A DNA stretch of 64,000 bases from Symbiodinium natans (taxonomy: Eukaryota; Sar; Dinophyceae; Suessiales; Symbiodiniaceae). The DNA lies in assembly GCA_905221605.1 (NCBI GenBank), contig CAJNDS010000567.1:47889-111888 (forward strand). The letters are read 5' to 3'. Made by a program: the position numbers and the translations under genes. Each line of letters begins with the position of its first letter. The stretch's first letter is position 1. Below, piece after piece: positions 11,929-22,398 of the stretch. The notes below the pieces were generated by a model. It ran no database searches. It saw only the letters and a program-made list of their open reading frames with translations, and was not told where the DNA came from.

Positions 11929-14900
11929 GAGAACTAGCGCTACTATGAAATAATAATGGTGGCCATGATTCCTGCGCGTGCTGCATGATCATCTCTTGCA
12001 CTGCGAGGTCGGCGAAGGTGTGGTCATAATACATGTTGCGAACACGCCTGACGTTCTCGGTCTTTCCAATGCTGTCCAAGTTCACATAGACCGGACCGGA
12101 TGCCTTCAGCACCAGCCGGATATGCTTGTCGATGTGGCTGAGACTACAACTCAAAGCCGGAGTAATGGTGCTTCGAAGAATCTGACAGCTTTCACGCAAG
12201 TATTTCTCCTGCACCGTTTGCTGAGATGCTGCAAAGTCGTATAGGGCCAACACCACCTTCGTTTGCTTGGTGCCGGAACATATGTACTGATTTTTCCGCG
12301 TGTGGTGCTTTGTGATGTGGGTTCGCAATTGTCTTAGCTGCTTGAAAGACCGAAAAGGACAAAATGGACACACAGTACGCCCTTCTGTCCGATAACTCTT
12401 CTTCGAAAGATCACTCATGACATCTGCGACCTCTTCAGACATGGCATCCAGAATTCCATCAGACACACACAAGGTGTCGTCCTCGTCCAGCAAAATCACA
12501 GCAGAAGAGCATCGACGAGTAAAATCTTCAGACTCTTCGTCACTAGACATATCATCGTCGTGAGCTCCTGCTTGTAGATCCAGCAGAATCGCTGCAACTT
12601 TTTGCTCATCTTTCGACTTCGCTTGCCAGAATGTTGCGACGGTGGGGACGTCGAATCCGACGCAGACAGCGTTCCGGAAACTGTTGTATGGCAGCCTTCT
12701 GTATGTAGAGCCGTCAAACACAGAAGCGTAGCTGCAGTCCGCACTCAGTTGCACTGCGACGCAGTGAGGTCGTCCAGCATTTTCCGAGTGTAAAATGAAA
12801 GACTTGACTGCGGGAGGAGGCAAGCCATCGCAACACGACAGAGTGATGCCAAGCGCCTGAGCAGTTTCGCCATACTTCCTGTGCTTGGCGGCACGGTCGC
12901 CTTCCTGCGGTGCTTCTTTCTTAAGCATTGCCTCCACTCCAGATCTGATGGAGGCGAAAGCGTGCCACATTGCACAAGGAACACAGTTGCCGTCCTCCGT
13001 CAAGATTGGTGGCATGGTGCTGATGCTTGATTCTGACTCGCAAGCTTGGCGTATGCTTTGCAAAACTGTCTTGTGCGTCTTCCGAACGATTTTCACGTTG
13101 AACGTTGTCTCTTGCGATATGTGAGCGCTACAGTCTTTTGTAAAAGCATCCACATCAGGAATGACATCCGTGCTCACGCGCAAGCCATCGAAATGAAGCG
13201 AGACATGATCAGGCTTGATCTTGCTCACGTGAGCTGCCCAAACATCCAGTATCCAATCTTCGACACATGTCCACATGAGACTGAAAATTGTCGCGCTCGG
13301 AAAAGTTTTAGTGACGTTCTCTGCCAAAGACAAATAATCCTCATGCAATAGATTGCATGCAATCCATCTGCAGTATAGGGAAAGCCTTTGTAGTTTCTTC
13401 GCAGTCTCGTTGTCTTTGCAAGAATCCGGCGGGTTTCCACCATTCAGGACCTTGTTGATTGCTTCCTTGCCTTCTGAAAAGTTCAAGCCCAGTTTCTCGA
13501 TCACAGACTCGCGTTGCGTGAGCAGCTCGTGGAGAAATGTTTTCAGTTCGTCAGGTAGAGGAGGCTTCGGCTTCAGTTTTTCCAGCAACTGATGCAGGAT
13601 GGAGACACAGCAGTTTGAAATATCCAGATCCATTGTGTGTCCGTCCAAAATTATCGCCTGCAGCCTTCGTGAGGATGTCTGAGCATTTCCAGCATGAGAA
13701 TACTTTCTGCCTTGCACAGATAACTGCACTTCTTCGGAGTAGTGATACTCCACCTGCTTGATCACTTGTCCTTGCACTTCTCGAACATCGGCGATGTCAT
13801 CACCAGAAGTCTTCTCCTTCAATCGTCGCTTGCTGCCTAACATCCTCTGGACATCATCTTCGTGCGAGGCAAGTTTGTCTAGCTTTGCCTGAGTCTTTCG
13901 AATGAGATCTGCAGTTGCTGCAGTTTTTCTGCCAGCTTTAGCTTTCTGCGGTGACCTCAGCGCCTTCAGGACTGCTGCGTAATATTCTCGGAATGTCTCA
14001 GCATTTTTGGCACGCGACAGGTGTTTGTAAGCGTAGTCTCGAAGTTTGGCAACGTCATATTTTTCCGTGAAGATCATCTGCTGCTCGTCAGGGTTTTTCT
14101 TGCAAACTTCCTGAAGTGTCTGGTCAAACTTGATCTTTGGTATATACGCGCCAGACTTCTTCTTGCTGGTCTTATGCTTGATAATACCTTCCACCATGAG
14201 ATCTTCTGGTATCAGCTTGGACCACAGATTGTCTTTCGGAAGATTCGGAACCTGAACGTCTTTGAAAGACATAGCTTTGAACTGGTGATAAGTCAACGTC
14301 TCCGATCCAGACTCAAGCAGCTTTTTTATCAAGAACTCCTGAAGCCGAGTCCAACTGCTCGCTTCTGCATCCTGATTTTTCTCACTGTCTTCTTCTGTGG
14401 CTATCACAGCTGCTAGTCCTGCTTCGGTTTGCTCGTGACGCTGTCTGATTGGAAGATCGCAGGCAAGACGCATTGAATCTTCGGTGAGATACATATCACC
14501 ACCGTTCACGTAATCCTCGATGATCTGATAACACTCTTCCAGGCTGTGTTCTGCTTCGAAAGCCCATTGTATCCGGAGTCCAGCTATAGATGCCTGCGAC
14601 ATCAAAAAAAACTTGGCAAGTGTCGGATCGCTTTCAAAGATGCCGTCAAGCTCGTGGTCGGGGTACCTCTCCAAGAACTTCTTCGCAACGAACCTGGCCT
14701 TGACTTTCCAGACGAACGCTCGTCGCAGCATGGAATTGAAGTTTCCTAAGTGAACGCCCACGAATTTCATGAGGCGGTTAACTTCCAGCCTCTTCCATCC
14801 GACTATCGAAAACATTCGAGTAGTGTAGCCATAAGGCTTGCGGCCCATAATCCCATCGCCCGACATTGTCTTTTTGTACAGATCCGTGTGGAGCTTCTTC

Positions 14901-17265
14901 GAGGACTCAGGCGCTTCCTGACCTGTGATGATGAAGCATCGAGCAAGCGTCTCCACCTGTTTACGGATCTCTTCTTCCATGTACCAAAGATTTGGATCAA
15001 ATAGGCAATGGTTATGTTTGTACATCTCGGCCAGATGCAAGGAATACAGGCTTTGTCCAACACCACCTGGCGAGATGCCTATGAAGCAGCGATCAACGTT
15101 ATAGCCTCGCTTTGCTATCGCCAATGCTGCCTGGCAGCAAACGAAGACGTTGTGGTTCGCCCAGAAGGTTTGCCTGTAAAAGCGATGAAGTTTCTCTTCA
15201 ACGCACTGCGGGACGGGATCGAGCAGAGAATGGGGCACATACACATAGCAGTTATTGAAGGGACCTTTCGGCACTGGCGTAATTGAAAGTGATGAGTCGG
15301 CTTTGTCGTACGCAAAGCATATGTCGTCGTAGCATATGGCGGGCTGACGCTGGTCCTCCGTCTCACACCACTCTACGATGAGGGATATCATTCTGGTGTG
15401 CATAAACTCATGCTTCAGACAGAATGCCAATTTGAACACATCGTCAGCCTTGTCCGTTGTCCATGAGCCTGAACTGTCCTGGTCCTGTCTGTTTGCAGCA
15501 ACGGCCATCACGTCATCAGCCGGCTCTGGATCGTCTAGTCTGTTTTCTACCTGAATGCTGTTCGGACGCCTCGCAGCAGCTTGCCTGCAAGCTAAGAAAA
15601 AGTCTGAGTCTGAGACATAATTTTGCTTGTCGGCGACGACTGCGTTCGCAACACTGTCGCCATCTTTGCGCACAGACGGTCGCAATCTGCGAAACACGCC
15701 CTCCAAGATCGTGAAAAATGAGCCAAGTCGGTGCAGGACTGCCTCGGGAGGTATGCCCGAAAACGGCAAGAAACTGCCGTCGTCATTGTAAATGTATAAA
15801 AATCCCTTGTGAACTCTCATGTGGCGGCCCCCTTCGATCATCCAGGACAATGCAGCAGCGTCGGCCAGCATGGGTTTTGGCGGCACTCTGCCTTCGGCTA
15901 TTGCTGCTGCCACTGCGATGATTCTCCGCAACTCCTCGCTTGTATCGGGGAACCGCGCCGCCAGCGTGTTCAGCATGGACTCCGTCTGCACTCTGATGTA
16001 GGATCGGTCCTGCTTGACGTCTGGATCGTAAGTACTGAGCACAGAAGAAATCTTCTTACTGCACAAGGCAAAGGTATCGGCAAACTGCTGCGCAGACGCT
16101 TCTGCTCCTGGTAAGAGGCGTCTTTTTTTTGCTGCAGGGGGAACATGTTCATCCAACATATTGTGCAACTGGCTCATGAGCTGACGCACTTCCTCGTCAT
16201 CGTCGCGCTCCAGTTGCGACGCTTGGTCTGTGGAGTGAACTACTCTAAATGGAACAGTAGCAGGTAGCTCCTGTGGACCTTCCCCTTGGAGTGCAGCTTG
16301 ACTTCGTGCCACTGGTTCGCTCGGGCATTGATTTCCCCAAACCGCACCGTCTGCGTGAAGGTCTTCATCTTCCGACTCCATCTGATGGAAAGTTGGCGAG
16401 TGAGCCTTGCTTTGCTTCCTTTGGTCGCGTCTGACTGACATGAGCTTTCCCACAGTTTCTTGCATGTCTGGAACTAGATCCACGAAGGGTTCTTTGGTTG
16501 CATTTGCTGCAGTAGAAACAACCATCATGGACATGATATCCTTCTCGTAGTACTTGGTAAGTATCCACTTGTACATGTTCAACTGCAGCCTGTAATGCTC
16601 GCCTTGGCAGTCAGGTACGCTGGACAAGGGGCCGCTCATGAGCTTGCCGTAGCCGTTATATTTTTCTGGAAGCTTTTTAGATCTCTTCCAGTCGACGAGC
16701 ACCAGCTTGTCGTCTTCCTGATCCACAAAGACTGCGTCGATGGAACCAGCCACGTCTTCGTCAATTGCATAGATCGTCCACTCTGTGCGAAATATTCGCA
16801 GCTTTGGAAATTCGCTAACAGTGTCAGAAAGAAACGCAAGCACATCGACAGCTCTTCGTGCAGTGATTTGGGTATCACGTCGAAGCCGTTCAAGACGTGC
16901 TCGAACATGGCATGCATCCACGTGCCGGCGGTTGAAGCCCTCAGTGCGTTGTCACTCCATGTCTGCATGATCTCACTGTCCGTTAGCACGAACTCTTTCA
17001 CCAGATCTTCCCAGACGCTGCTCTTGTGCTTTAGAAGCTGCAGCTCGTGGCACAAATCCGATCGAGTAGTCGTTGCGTCAGCCAGAAGCGACAACAACTT
17101 GGCCGTTTCATCTTGTGAGCAGTTGCCTACGAGAACTTTGATAACGGCGATGTTGTACTCATCTGTCATGTACTCTGGGCGTGGCCAATTCTTGCCAGTC
17201 TTCATTGTTGTGATGGCAAGGCTTGGATCAAATTCTTCTGCGTGAGAATGAATCAAAGTCGTGAC
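11921..17265 (-). CDS. Giant mobile-element polyprotein: nuclease, SF3 helicase, TV-Pol, protease, zinc finger
   Basis: Most complete copy; residues are numbered from 16921. A PD-(D/E)XK nuclease starts upstream in another frame (GTWMHAMFEHVLNG, about 17160-17100) and continues with RTEW (45-48), AGSID (58-62), LVDWK (75-79) and LQLNMY (112-117). A helicase block (612-720) has GISPGGVGQS, then TGQEAP, SGDGIMGRKPYG and GWKRLEVNRLMKF, as in SF3/D5-like ATPases, but Gln replaces the P-loop Lys. A polymerase domain has MDLDISN (D1098/D1100), EGKEAINKVLNGG (K1152) and HFDG (D1245), fitting motifs A, B and C of family-A-like TV-Pol. A cysteine protease follows (DGNC, C1313; W1319-H1320; RPHC, H1386), then a C2H2 finger (C1518, C1521, H1535, H1539). 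Such a protein could replicate and transpose its own DNA. The frame changes once in the nuclease and again before the transposase. Confidence 0.8.
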
Positions 17266-17345
17266 CTGATCAAGTTTCACGCAGCTCTGTATCAGGAATT
17301 ATTTTGCTTGCCAAGACACATTATTCATAAATGCATTCAAGCCGC
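17266..17345 (-). other. Predicted 80-nt GC-AG intron
   Basis: On the minus strand the donor reads AGT^GCGGCT and the acceptor GATCAG^GTCACG. Splicing is phase 0. It joins FFDEKKIDTS to VTTLIHSHAEEF, giving the Ser-Val-Thr-rich start typical of the nuclease family. No GT donor gives the right phase. GC donors are common in dinoflagellates. The same intron occurs at 9553-9632. Confidence 0.6.
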
Positions 17346-17572
17346 ACTGGTGTCTATCTTCTTCTCATCGAAGAAGTACAAGTGTCCATCTGCTTGAAAA
17401 CGCAATCTCGCGTCGGAAGGATGAGAATTGAGTTCGGCCAGCCACGTGCACGCAGTCAGATGATCTGGATTTGTGATTTCCGGATGATCAGGCAGTTGGA
17501 AAATTGGCGTCTGGGGCTCGGTAACATCAAGAACGCTACCGACGAGAAGCGGAAGAGGAGCCTCCCACCAGC
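17346..17572 (-). CDS. Upstream exon of the polyprotein gene, copy 2
   Basis: An open minus-strand exon of 227 nt lies between a probable acceptor (CACTGAG^GC, 17573) and the GC donor at 17345. It reads from GWWEAPLPLL to ARLRFQADGHLYFFDEKK and IDTS. The ending HLYFFDEKKI is a typical strand-turn-strand lead-in to SVT in PD-(D/E)XK nucleases of mobile elements, and it joins in phase to VTTLIHSHAEEF downstream. The competing open frame over the same bases has no family resemblance. Confidence is higher for the 3' end than for the 5' end. Confidence 0.55.
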
Positions 17573-17689
17573 CTCAGTGGTGTATCGACAGCGAGCGTGC
17601 GTGACAGGATAATACGCCGAGAGTACTGCTGCAACATAATGAATGCGAAAAGTCAAAATCAAACAGTATGTGTGATAGTGTTCGCGCAA

Positions 17690-17770
17690 TTTTGCGTGAA
17701 AGGCACGACCGAAAGCAGATTCGCTATTCTGCTCCACGTCCATTTCGTCCAACGACCCACCGCAGTAATC
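17690..17770 (-). CDS. Candidate short exon between the zinc-domain and nuclease exons
   Basis: An acceptor-like CTATGTCAG precedes an open frame starting DYCGGSLDEMDVEQ and continuing about 25 codons to KLREHYH. The donor is not clear. It could link the RING-like reading frame to the nuclease as one gene. Copy 1 has the same stretch near 9977-10057. Evidence is position and coding character only. Confidence 0.3.
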
Positions 17771-17878
17771 CTGACATAGCATCGCATCGACTCAACGCGA
17801 GCTTGAGCAGAAAAGATCTATATTCCTGTGCGACTCATCAACTAACGGCGTAAAACAACATATATATGATCATGTCTG

Positions 17879-19064
17879 CTACGCGATGCACCTGGTTGAT
17901 TCGAAGGAAATACATGAATGCATCGAAGGGTCTCTGCTGCGTACGTTCAGCGAGTGGACGAAGCAAGTGTGGTAGTCTCTTCGGAAGAGCAATCTCCAGT
18001 TGAACTGATAAGGCTTACTTTCTGACAGCGACACCCGCGCAGTTGCTGAGCTAGAACTGATAGCGTGTGAGTCTCCTGGACTTGTTAATATTAAAGCTTG
18101 CGGACAAAACATATACTCAATGAGTACAAACAACATCACAAGATCGTTATGACTGTAGTAAAGTCCTCTTCGATACGCGTCCAGGACGACCGCGTCAATC
18201 ATAGCGTCCTCCGATCCACCCAAGTAATCGCTCAACTGCATGACGCAATGCGGACATCGTCTTGACGGCGATCGCTCGCAGTGCGTGCTGCAGATCCAGG
18301 TGTTGCAAAGGGGGCAAACACTCCATCTCGGTCTGTCCAAAGGATAGTATCGATTACAAATGCCGCATTGTATCTGAGAGTTCAGCTGAATAGGCGAGGA
18401 CAGCGGCAAGAAAAGTGGAGCTGGAATGTATCGTCCCCGACCGAAGGCCATGAAGACGACGTCGGACAGCGGCGGCGCTGCACCGTTGACGTGCTCTTGC
18501 CGCAGTCGACAATGAGAAACCCCTTCTCCGTTGAGTGCTATCGCAAAATTGCGATCGTTCCAGCGGATCTGAAAGGTATTAATAGCATTTGGCCGAGGGG
18601 CATGTCTGCTCGCAGATCTATGGGGCATGACAGGGTGCTGGTTAACGCCCATTGACCAGGTAATTGTGTCTTGAAACACATTATCTATTCGGCAGTACGA
18701 TTTCCGTTCACCTCGAAATTCTTTAACACCCACGTACAGACCTCGCACATCGTCAGGCAAGAATACATGGAAATCAGCGCAGCCCATCAAGGGTGCCGTG
18801 GAAATGCAGCCAAACTTGAAGCTGTTGAAAGCAATCTGAGGTGGAAGGGCTTCTACGTTCCAGCACAGTCTCACATTCTGAGGTATGTTCAGAAACATTG
18901 AAAGCTGATGTAGGTTCACGGATATGCTCCGAGCCGTAGCAACAAGAGCTGCCATGGATCGAAGTCTTTGCGTCACCAGTAGATCCTGCTGATTGTCGAG
19001 ATCTACATCTCTGTTGTCCCAGTTACGTTTCCGACGTGTAGATGCCAGCATTGACGTTGAAGTT
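17879..19064 (-). CDS. RING-like zinc-domain protein of the mobile element, copy 2
   Basis: The open frame extends to 19318, but nothing before the acceptor-like TATTCTGGCAG at about 19065 looks coding. The first in-frame ATG is at 19051. The C-terminal third has a zinc-binding cluster CGIC-x13-CPLC-x3-CSTHC-x6-CPHC, which resembles a RING or treble-clef finger. Upstream is an unrecognised domain with FHVFLPDDVRGLYVG and QIRWNDRNFAIALNGEG. It lies directly upstream of the polyprotein exons on the same strand, so it is either the N-terminus of the same protein or a neighbouring element gene. A RING-like domain beside a possible OTU-like protease hints at ubiquitin handling, but that is speculation. 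Confidence 0.55.
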
Positions 19065-20015
19065 GCTGCCAGAATATGTAAGTACCGATAGTCGCAAAAG
19101 TAAAGAGGCAATGACGTCAACACTTCCAATGGAATCGCTGCTTGAGCGTCACACCTTCCGCTGTGAGGCTTTCTGTTGCCGCCGGCAAGATAGTCTCTTC
19201 CACACCGACTGCTCGCTGCTTTCTCCAGCACTGACACAGACAATAAGTTGGGCCGCAAAGGCTGTGGTTGCTGCAGACTCTCTCGGTGACAGAGTGAAGC
19301 AGCGTCAGAACCGCCCAAGAAATCTCTTGCAGCGGTGGGACGATGCCATCTGCGAACTGGAAGTTTTGCGATGTTTGACCTAAGTAACGTTATGTATTTC
19401 GTTCAAAGGTTAGACGCAATGACAGTCGAACAAATGTATTCCAAGACGCACGTCCGAAGTCAAGTTCTGTTGTCGAGACCACCTGTCAGCTGCTAGGAAT
19501 TGCAGAAAGCTAAATTATAACATCTAGCTTCCAAGTAAAGAGCGCGCGCACAAATGTATTAAGTACATACCCTTGACAAGAAGCCTTCTTCGAATCGCAG
19601 TCTCAACGTGCACTTCAGCTGTGGCAGTGAACGCAGTAGGTGACCTTGGAATGCGAACATGCCGCTTGACCTTCAAGGCGTTTGCTACGAATCCATGTTG
19701 TGAAGCATTGTTGGGCTCGTGTCTGCGACGCTAGCGCCGATTGCCTCGGCTTCCAGTCGCGACCTCAGAATACGATCGGAGGATTAAGAATGCTTATATC
19801 GGTATGATTGCAGAGAAGCATTGCGGCGCATTCAAGTTCAAATCTAACATGATGAATACACTATAAAATGTACGCAGTACCTTGCGTCAGTGCTTCATCT
19901 ATGTCAGGATGCATTTTCGGACTGGCAGGAGCGACGCCAACGTCGATTTCGTCGGAATCAATCGTCGACCTTAAAATATAAATATGACGCTCGTTATTTA
20001 CCGCAACATATCAGG
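19065..20015. other. No supported gene
   Basis: About 950 bp between the RING-like exon and the next minus-strand exon. No frame with family resemblance or good splice boundaries was seen. One end of the mobile element may lie here; I found no terminal inverted repeat matching the 2.7 kb side. Confidence 0.4.
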
Positions 20016-20400
20016 TTAGTCTGACTCAGGCCTTGTGTCGGATGATGTTGACGTGGCCATAATCTTGAAGTACTCGTAGAACAGGTTCCATGATTCTGAG
20101 ATGCTATCTGTCCAGAAAGCAGTTTTCCATGTAGGGCAGTAGAGCATAGCGCCAGGAAAACCTCGTGGAAATCCTAGCGTTCTCAGCACTGGGTGTTGAG
20201 GATGCAACTCCCAGGCTTCTGGGCATGATTCTGCCACATCTTCGTGATTTGCTGGTGGAGCAATGCCTTGTTTCCTGCGCACCACAGCCCAATCATTGTT
20301 GACTCTCCATTCTATGTGCGGCGCAAGCCGGAATGGTGCGAAATCAGCGGGAATCTTGTATGAAGAAATCTTCGCCTGAAGCACGTCCCACCACGCAAAA
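20016..20400 (-). CDS. Terminal exon of an unrecognised gene
   Basis: The minus-strand frame runs from about 20400 (FAWWDVLQAK) to a stop at 20016, with strongly coding composition: APFRLAPHIEWRVNNDWAVV, then HPVLRTLGFPRGFPGAML and ESWNLFYEYFKIM. A possible acceptor TGCTTCAG^GCG lies at 20376. It follows the tandem-repeat intron at 20435-20830 and probably ends the multi-exon gene running from about 22.4 kb. The join to the exon at 20831 is not phase-consistent with the splice sites I tried. I do not recognise the family. Confidence 0.45.
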
Positions 20401-20434
20401 TAGTATCAGCTACAACTCATCGCTCACTGTCACG

Positions 20435-20821
20435 TCTAAGGATGTGAGTCCTGCCTTTCCGGTGGAGCCTGTGGATGGTGATGCTTGGGCGCAAGTCGAT
20501 GAGCGCGCCTGTGTTAAACGTAGTTTTGTCATGCGTTACGTCTAATTGCTTTTGTTCTTTGTGTCTAAGGGTGTGAATCCTGCCTTTCCGGCGGAGCCTG
20601 TGGATGATGCTGCTTGGGCGCAAGTCGATGAGCGCGCCTGTGTTAAACGTAGTTTTGTCATGCGTTACGTCTAATTGCATTTGTTCTTTGTGTCTAAGGG
20701 TGCGAATCCTGCCTTTCCGGCGGAGCCTGTGGATGATGCTGCTTGGGCGCAAGTCGATGAGCTCGCCTGTGTTACAAGAAGTTTTGTTATGCGTTATGCT
20801 TAAATGTATTCATTCTTTGTG
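20435..20821. repeat. Three tandem 129-bp units
   Basis: Unit starts (TCTAAG) fall at 20435, 20564 and 20693, exactly 129 bp apart; the array ends where the fourth unit would begin, at the GTAAGC donor of the neighbouring exon. Units are about 90% alike. 129 is a multiple of three, so a minus-strand frame of 43 residues per unit stays open through most of it. I place it in an intron because the flanking donor is strong. Confidence 0.85.
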
Positions 20822-20830
20822 TTTGCTTAC

Positions 20831-21122
20831 AGTGAAATATGCATGAGTCGCGTAAATGCACACGCCAAAAGGCCTCGCTTTCTCCGGTCGCACTGAAGTA
20901 AGCCTGATCGCTTTGACTTGCACCTTTAGCATACATGCGTACGGACGCGATAACCGCTAAGTATAGCGCCTCGGTCATGCCGGGAATCTCAAAAACGTCT
21001 TGGAGAGTCCATGTTTTCGGACATGACATCAGGTCGTCACGCATCATGTCCTTCATCCACTGCCTTACGAAAAAGAAGCGATCACAAACAGCTACTGAAG
21101 CAGGTGAGAATTCCGTGCGCAC
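20831..21122 (-). CDS. Internal exon of an unrecognised minus-strand gene
   Basis: The frame reads PASVAVCDRFFFVRQWMKD, then PKTWTLQDVFEIPGMTEAL and SATGESEAFWRVHLRDSCIF, ending at a strong donor TTTCACT^GTAAGC (20831/20830). Acceptors at about 21095 (TGCTTCAG) or 21131 (AATAACAG) would both leave the frame open, but only the second suits the upstream reading. The composition looks soluble and globular. No family is recognised. It belongs with the exons at 21143-21573. Confidence 0.45.
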
Positions 21123-21142
21123 GCTGTTATTTTAACATGAAC

Positions 21143-21573
21143 TGAGTCTAGCAGCTCAAAACCGGATCCGAGATAATCAGTCGTGGGCAAGTCGCAGTTC
21201 CTGTCAGAGAGTGCCTGGCAGAATTTACTGATAAAATCTAAGCAGAACATTTGAAACTTAAGGCAGACCTGAAGTCGATATACGATGTGCGCGTTGTTGC
21301 TGTTGAAGTACACGACTCCAGTTGAGGGACACAACCACCAGGCAGCCTGGCATAATGTAAAGAAACATGTGAAGAGGCGATCCGAGATCGTACAAACGCC
21401 TTCAACGTGTCGAGCGGAAGTGCTCGGCGCCACTTGTGACGTCGATTGCCGAAGTTAATGGCATAGCCGTCTTCGTTACAGCGGATTGGTATGAAGTGAT
21501 CGCGATCACCGACAATGTAGTCGCCGTGTTCCGACATGTCTTTGGACTCCACCTCGACCAACTCCTTCCTTGG
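21143..21573 (-). CDS. Two phase-matched exons of the same unrecognised gene
   Basis: Exon 21394-21573 starts after TTTAACAG, reads KELVEVESKDMSEHGDYIVG to LPLDTLKAF and ends at a GTACGA donor in phase 0. Exon 21143-21346 starts after ATGCCAG, reads AAWWLCPSTGVVYFNSNNAH to GSGFELLDS and ends before GTTCATG, also in phase 0. Lengths are 180 and 204 nt. The phase agreement and sustained coding character make this the best-supported part of the gene. Function is unknown. Confidence 0.5.
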
Positions 21574-21599
21574 CTGTTAAACAAATATGTTGAATCGAG

Positions 21600-21966
21600 T
21601 ACTCATAAGCGCAACGTCTTCATGCCTAACAAGAATCTCGAACGGTAGTAGGAGTGAATTTCCGTCGGAGAGAGCCCAAAAAGGCCCGTCTCGATTGTAG
21701 GCCACTTTGAAGCCATGCGCAAGCAAAGAATCCAGCATGCAGACGTCTTTGTATTGGCGTGTACCTTTGCGTCCGCACGTGTTCAATGTCAAAGTACTAT
21801 ACATCTGAATTGTGTTAATTAAAAGTTCCCAGCGACCTCGCTGTTTCGACCAGAGGTGTGTGCCCACAAAACGAAGCGCAGAACTGTCGTAGTCGGCGGA
21901 GGTCCAGAAAGGACCGTGGCGACTGTAGTTCAAGTGGACGCCGTTACCCTGGAAGATCTGCAGCAT
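21600..21966 (-). CDS. Exon(s) with a duplicated GPFW module
   Basis: The frame holds two related stretches about 70 residues apart: HLNYSRHGPFWTSADYDSSA and FKVAYNRDGPFWALSDGNSL, each preceded by a similar ML(Q/D) helix (MLQIFQGNG and MLDSLLAHG). The first follows a TTCCAG or CTGCAG acceptor near 21955. The second runs to about 21610. Shared pattern: ML-x6-G-x5-Y-x2-(H/D)GPFW. This indicates internal duplication of a small domain. I do not know the family. Confidence 0.45.
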
Positions 21967-22077
21967 GTCACGAAGACCTCAGCGTATTACATCTTAACAT
22001 CAATGCATCTGTTTTCAACGATGAATCTTGTTCTGGCACAGTATTGACTAGAAGGAAACACACTGGTACCAGGTGCG

Positions 22078-22398
22078 CTATTTCGTTGAGTAAACAATGT
22101 CTTCAAGACGCTGGTGGAGTCTGACTGCTTCTTCTTGTTTTGCATGCGGCAGATGGTCCGAAAATTGCGGCCTAGGCAGCATGGTCGCAATGATGTTCTG
22201 ACTTGAGTGCGGTAACACTGATGATAATGGATCACGCGTGTGCCTCGGCGACCGAAGCCTCTGTGCCAGGCAGGTCTCGAGATCGACTGCCAGACAACGG
22301 ATTCCTGTCCAAGATAATGAGTTGGTTAAGAAATGATGTGCTTTATCCATGTCCTGCGACACATTCTTCCGGCTGGTGCGCAGCATTCTGATAAACAT
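22078..22398 (-). CDS. Candidate upstream exon
   Basis: A minus-strand open frame of about 106 codons ends LHQRLEDIVYSTK. It contains DMDKAHHFLTNSLSWTG, then AVDLETCLAQRLRS and QNIIATMLPRPQFSDHLPHA. The composition is coding-like, but exact splice sites are unclear. Its order and strand suit the same gene as the exons at 20-21.97 kb. Confidence 0.3.
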   Translation of the reverse strand: MFIRMLRTSRKNVSQDMDKAHHFLTNSLSWTGIRCLAVDLETCLAQRLRSPRHTRDPLSSVLPHSSQNIIATMLPRPQFSDHLPHAKQEEAVRLHQRLEDIVYSTK

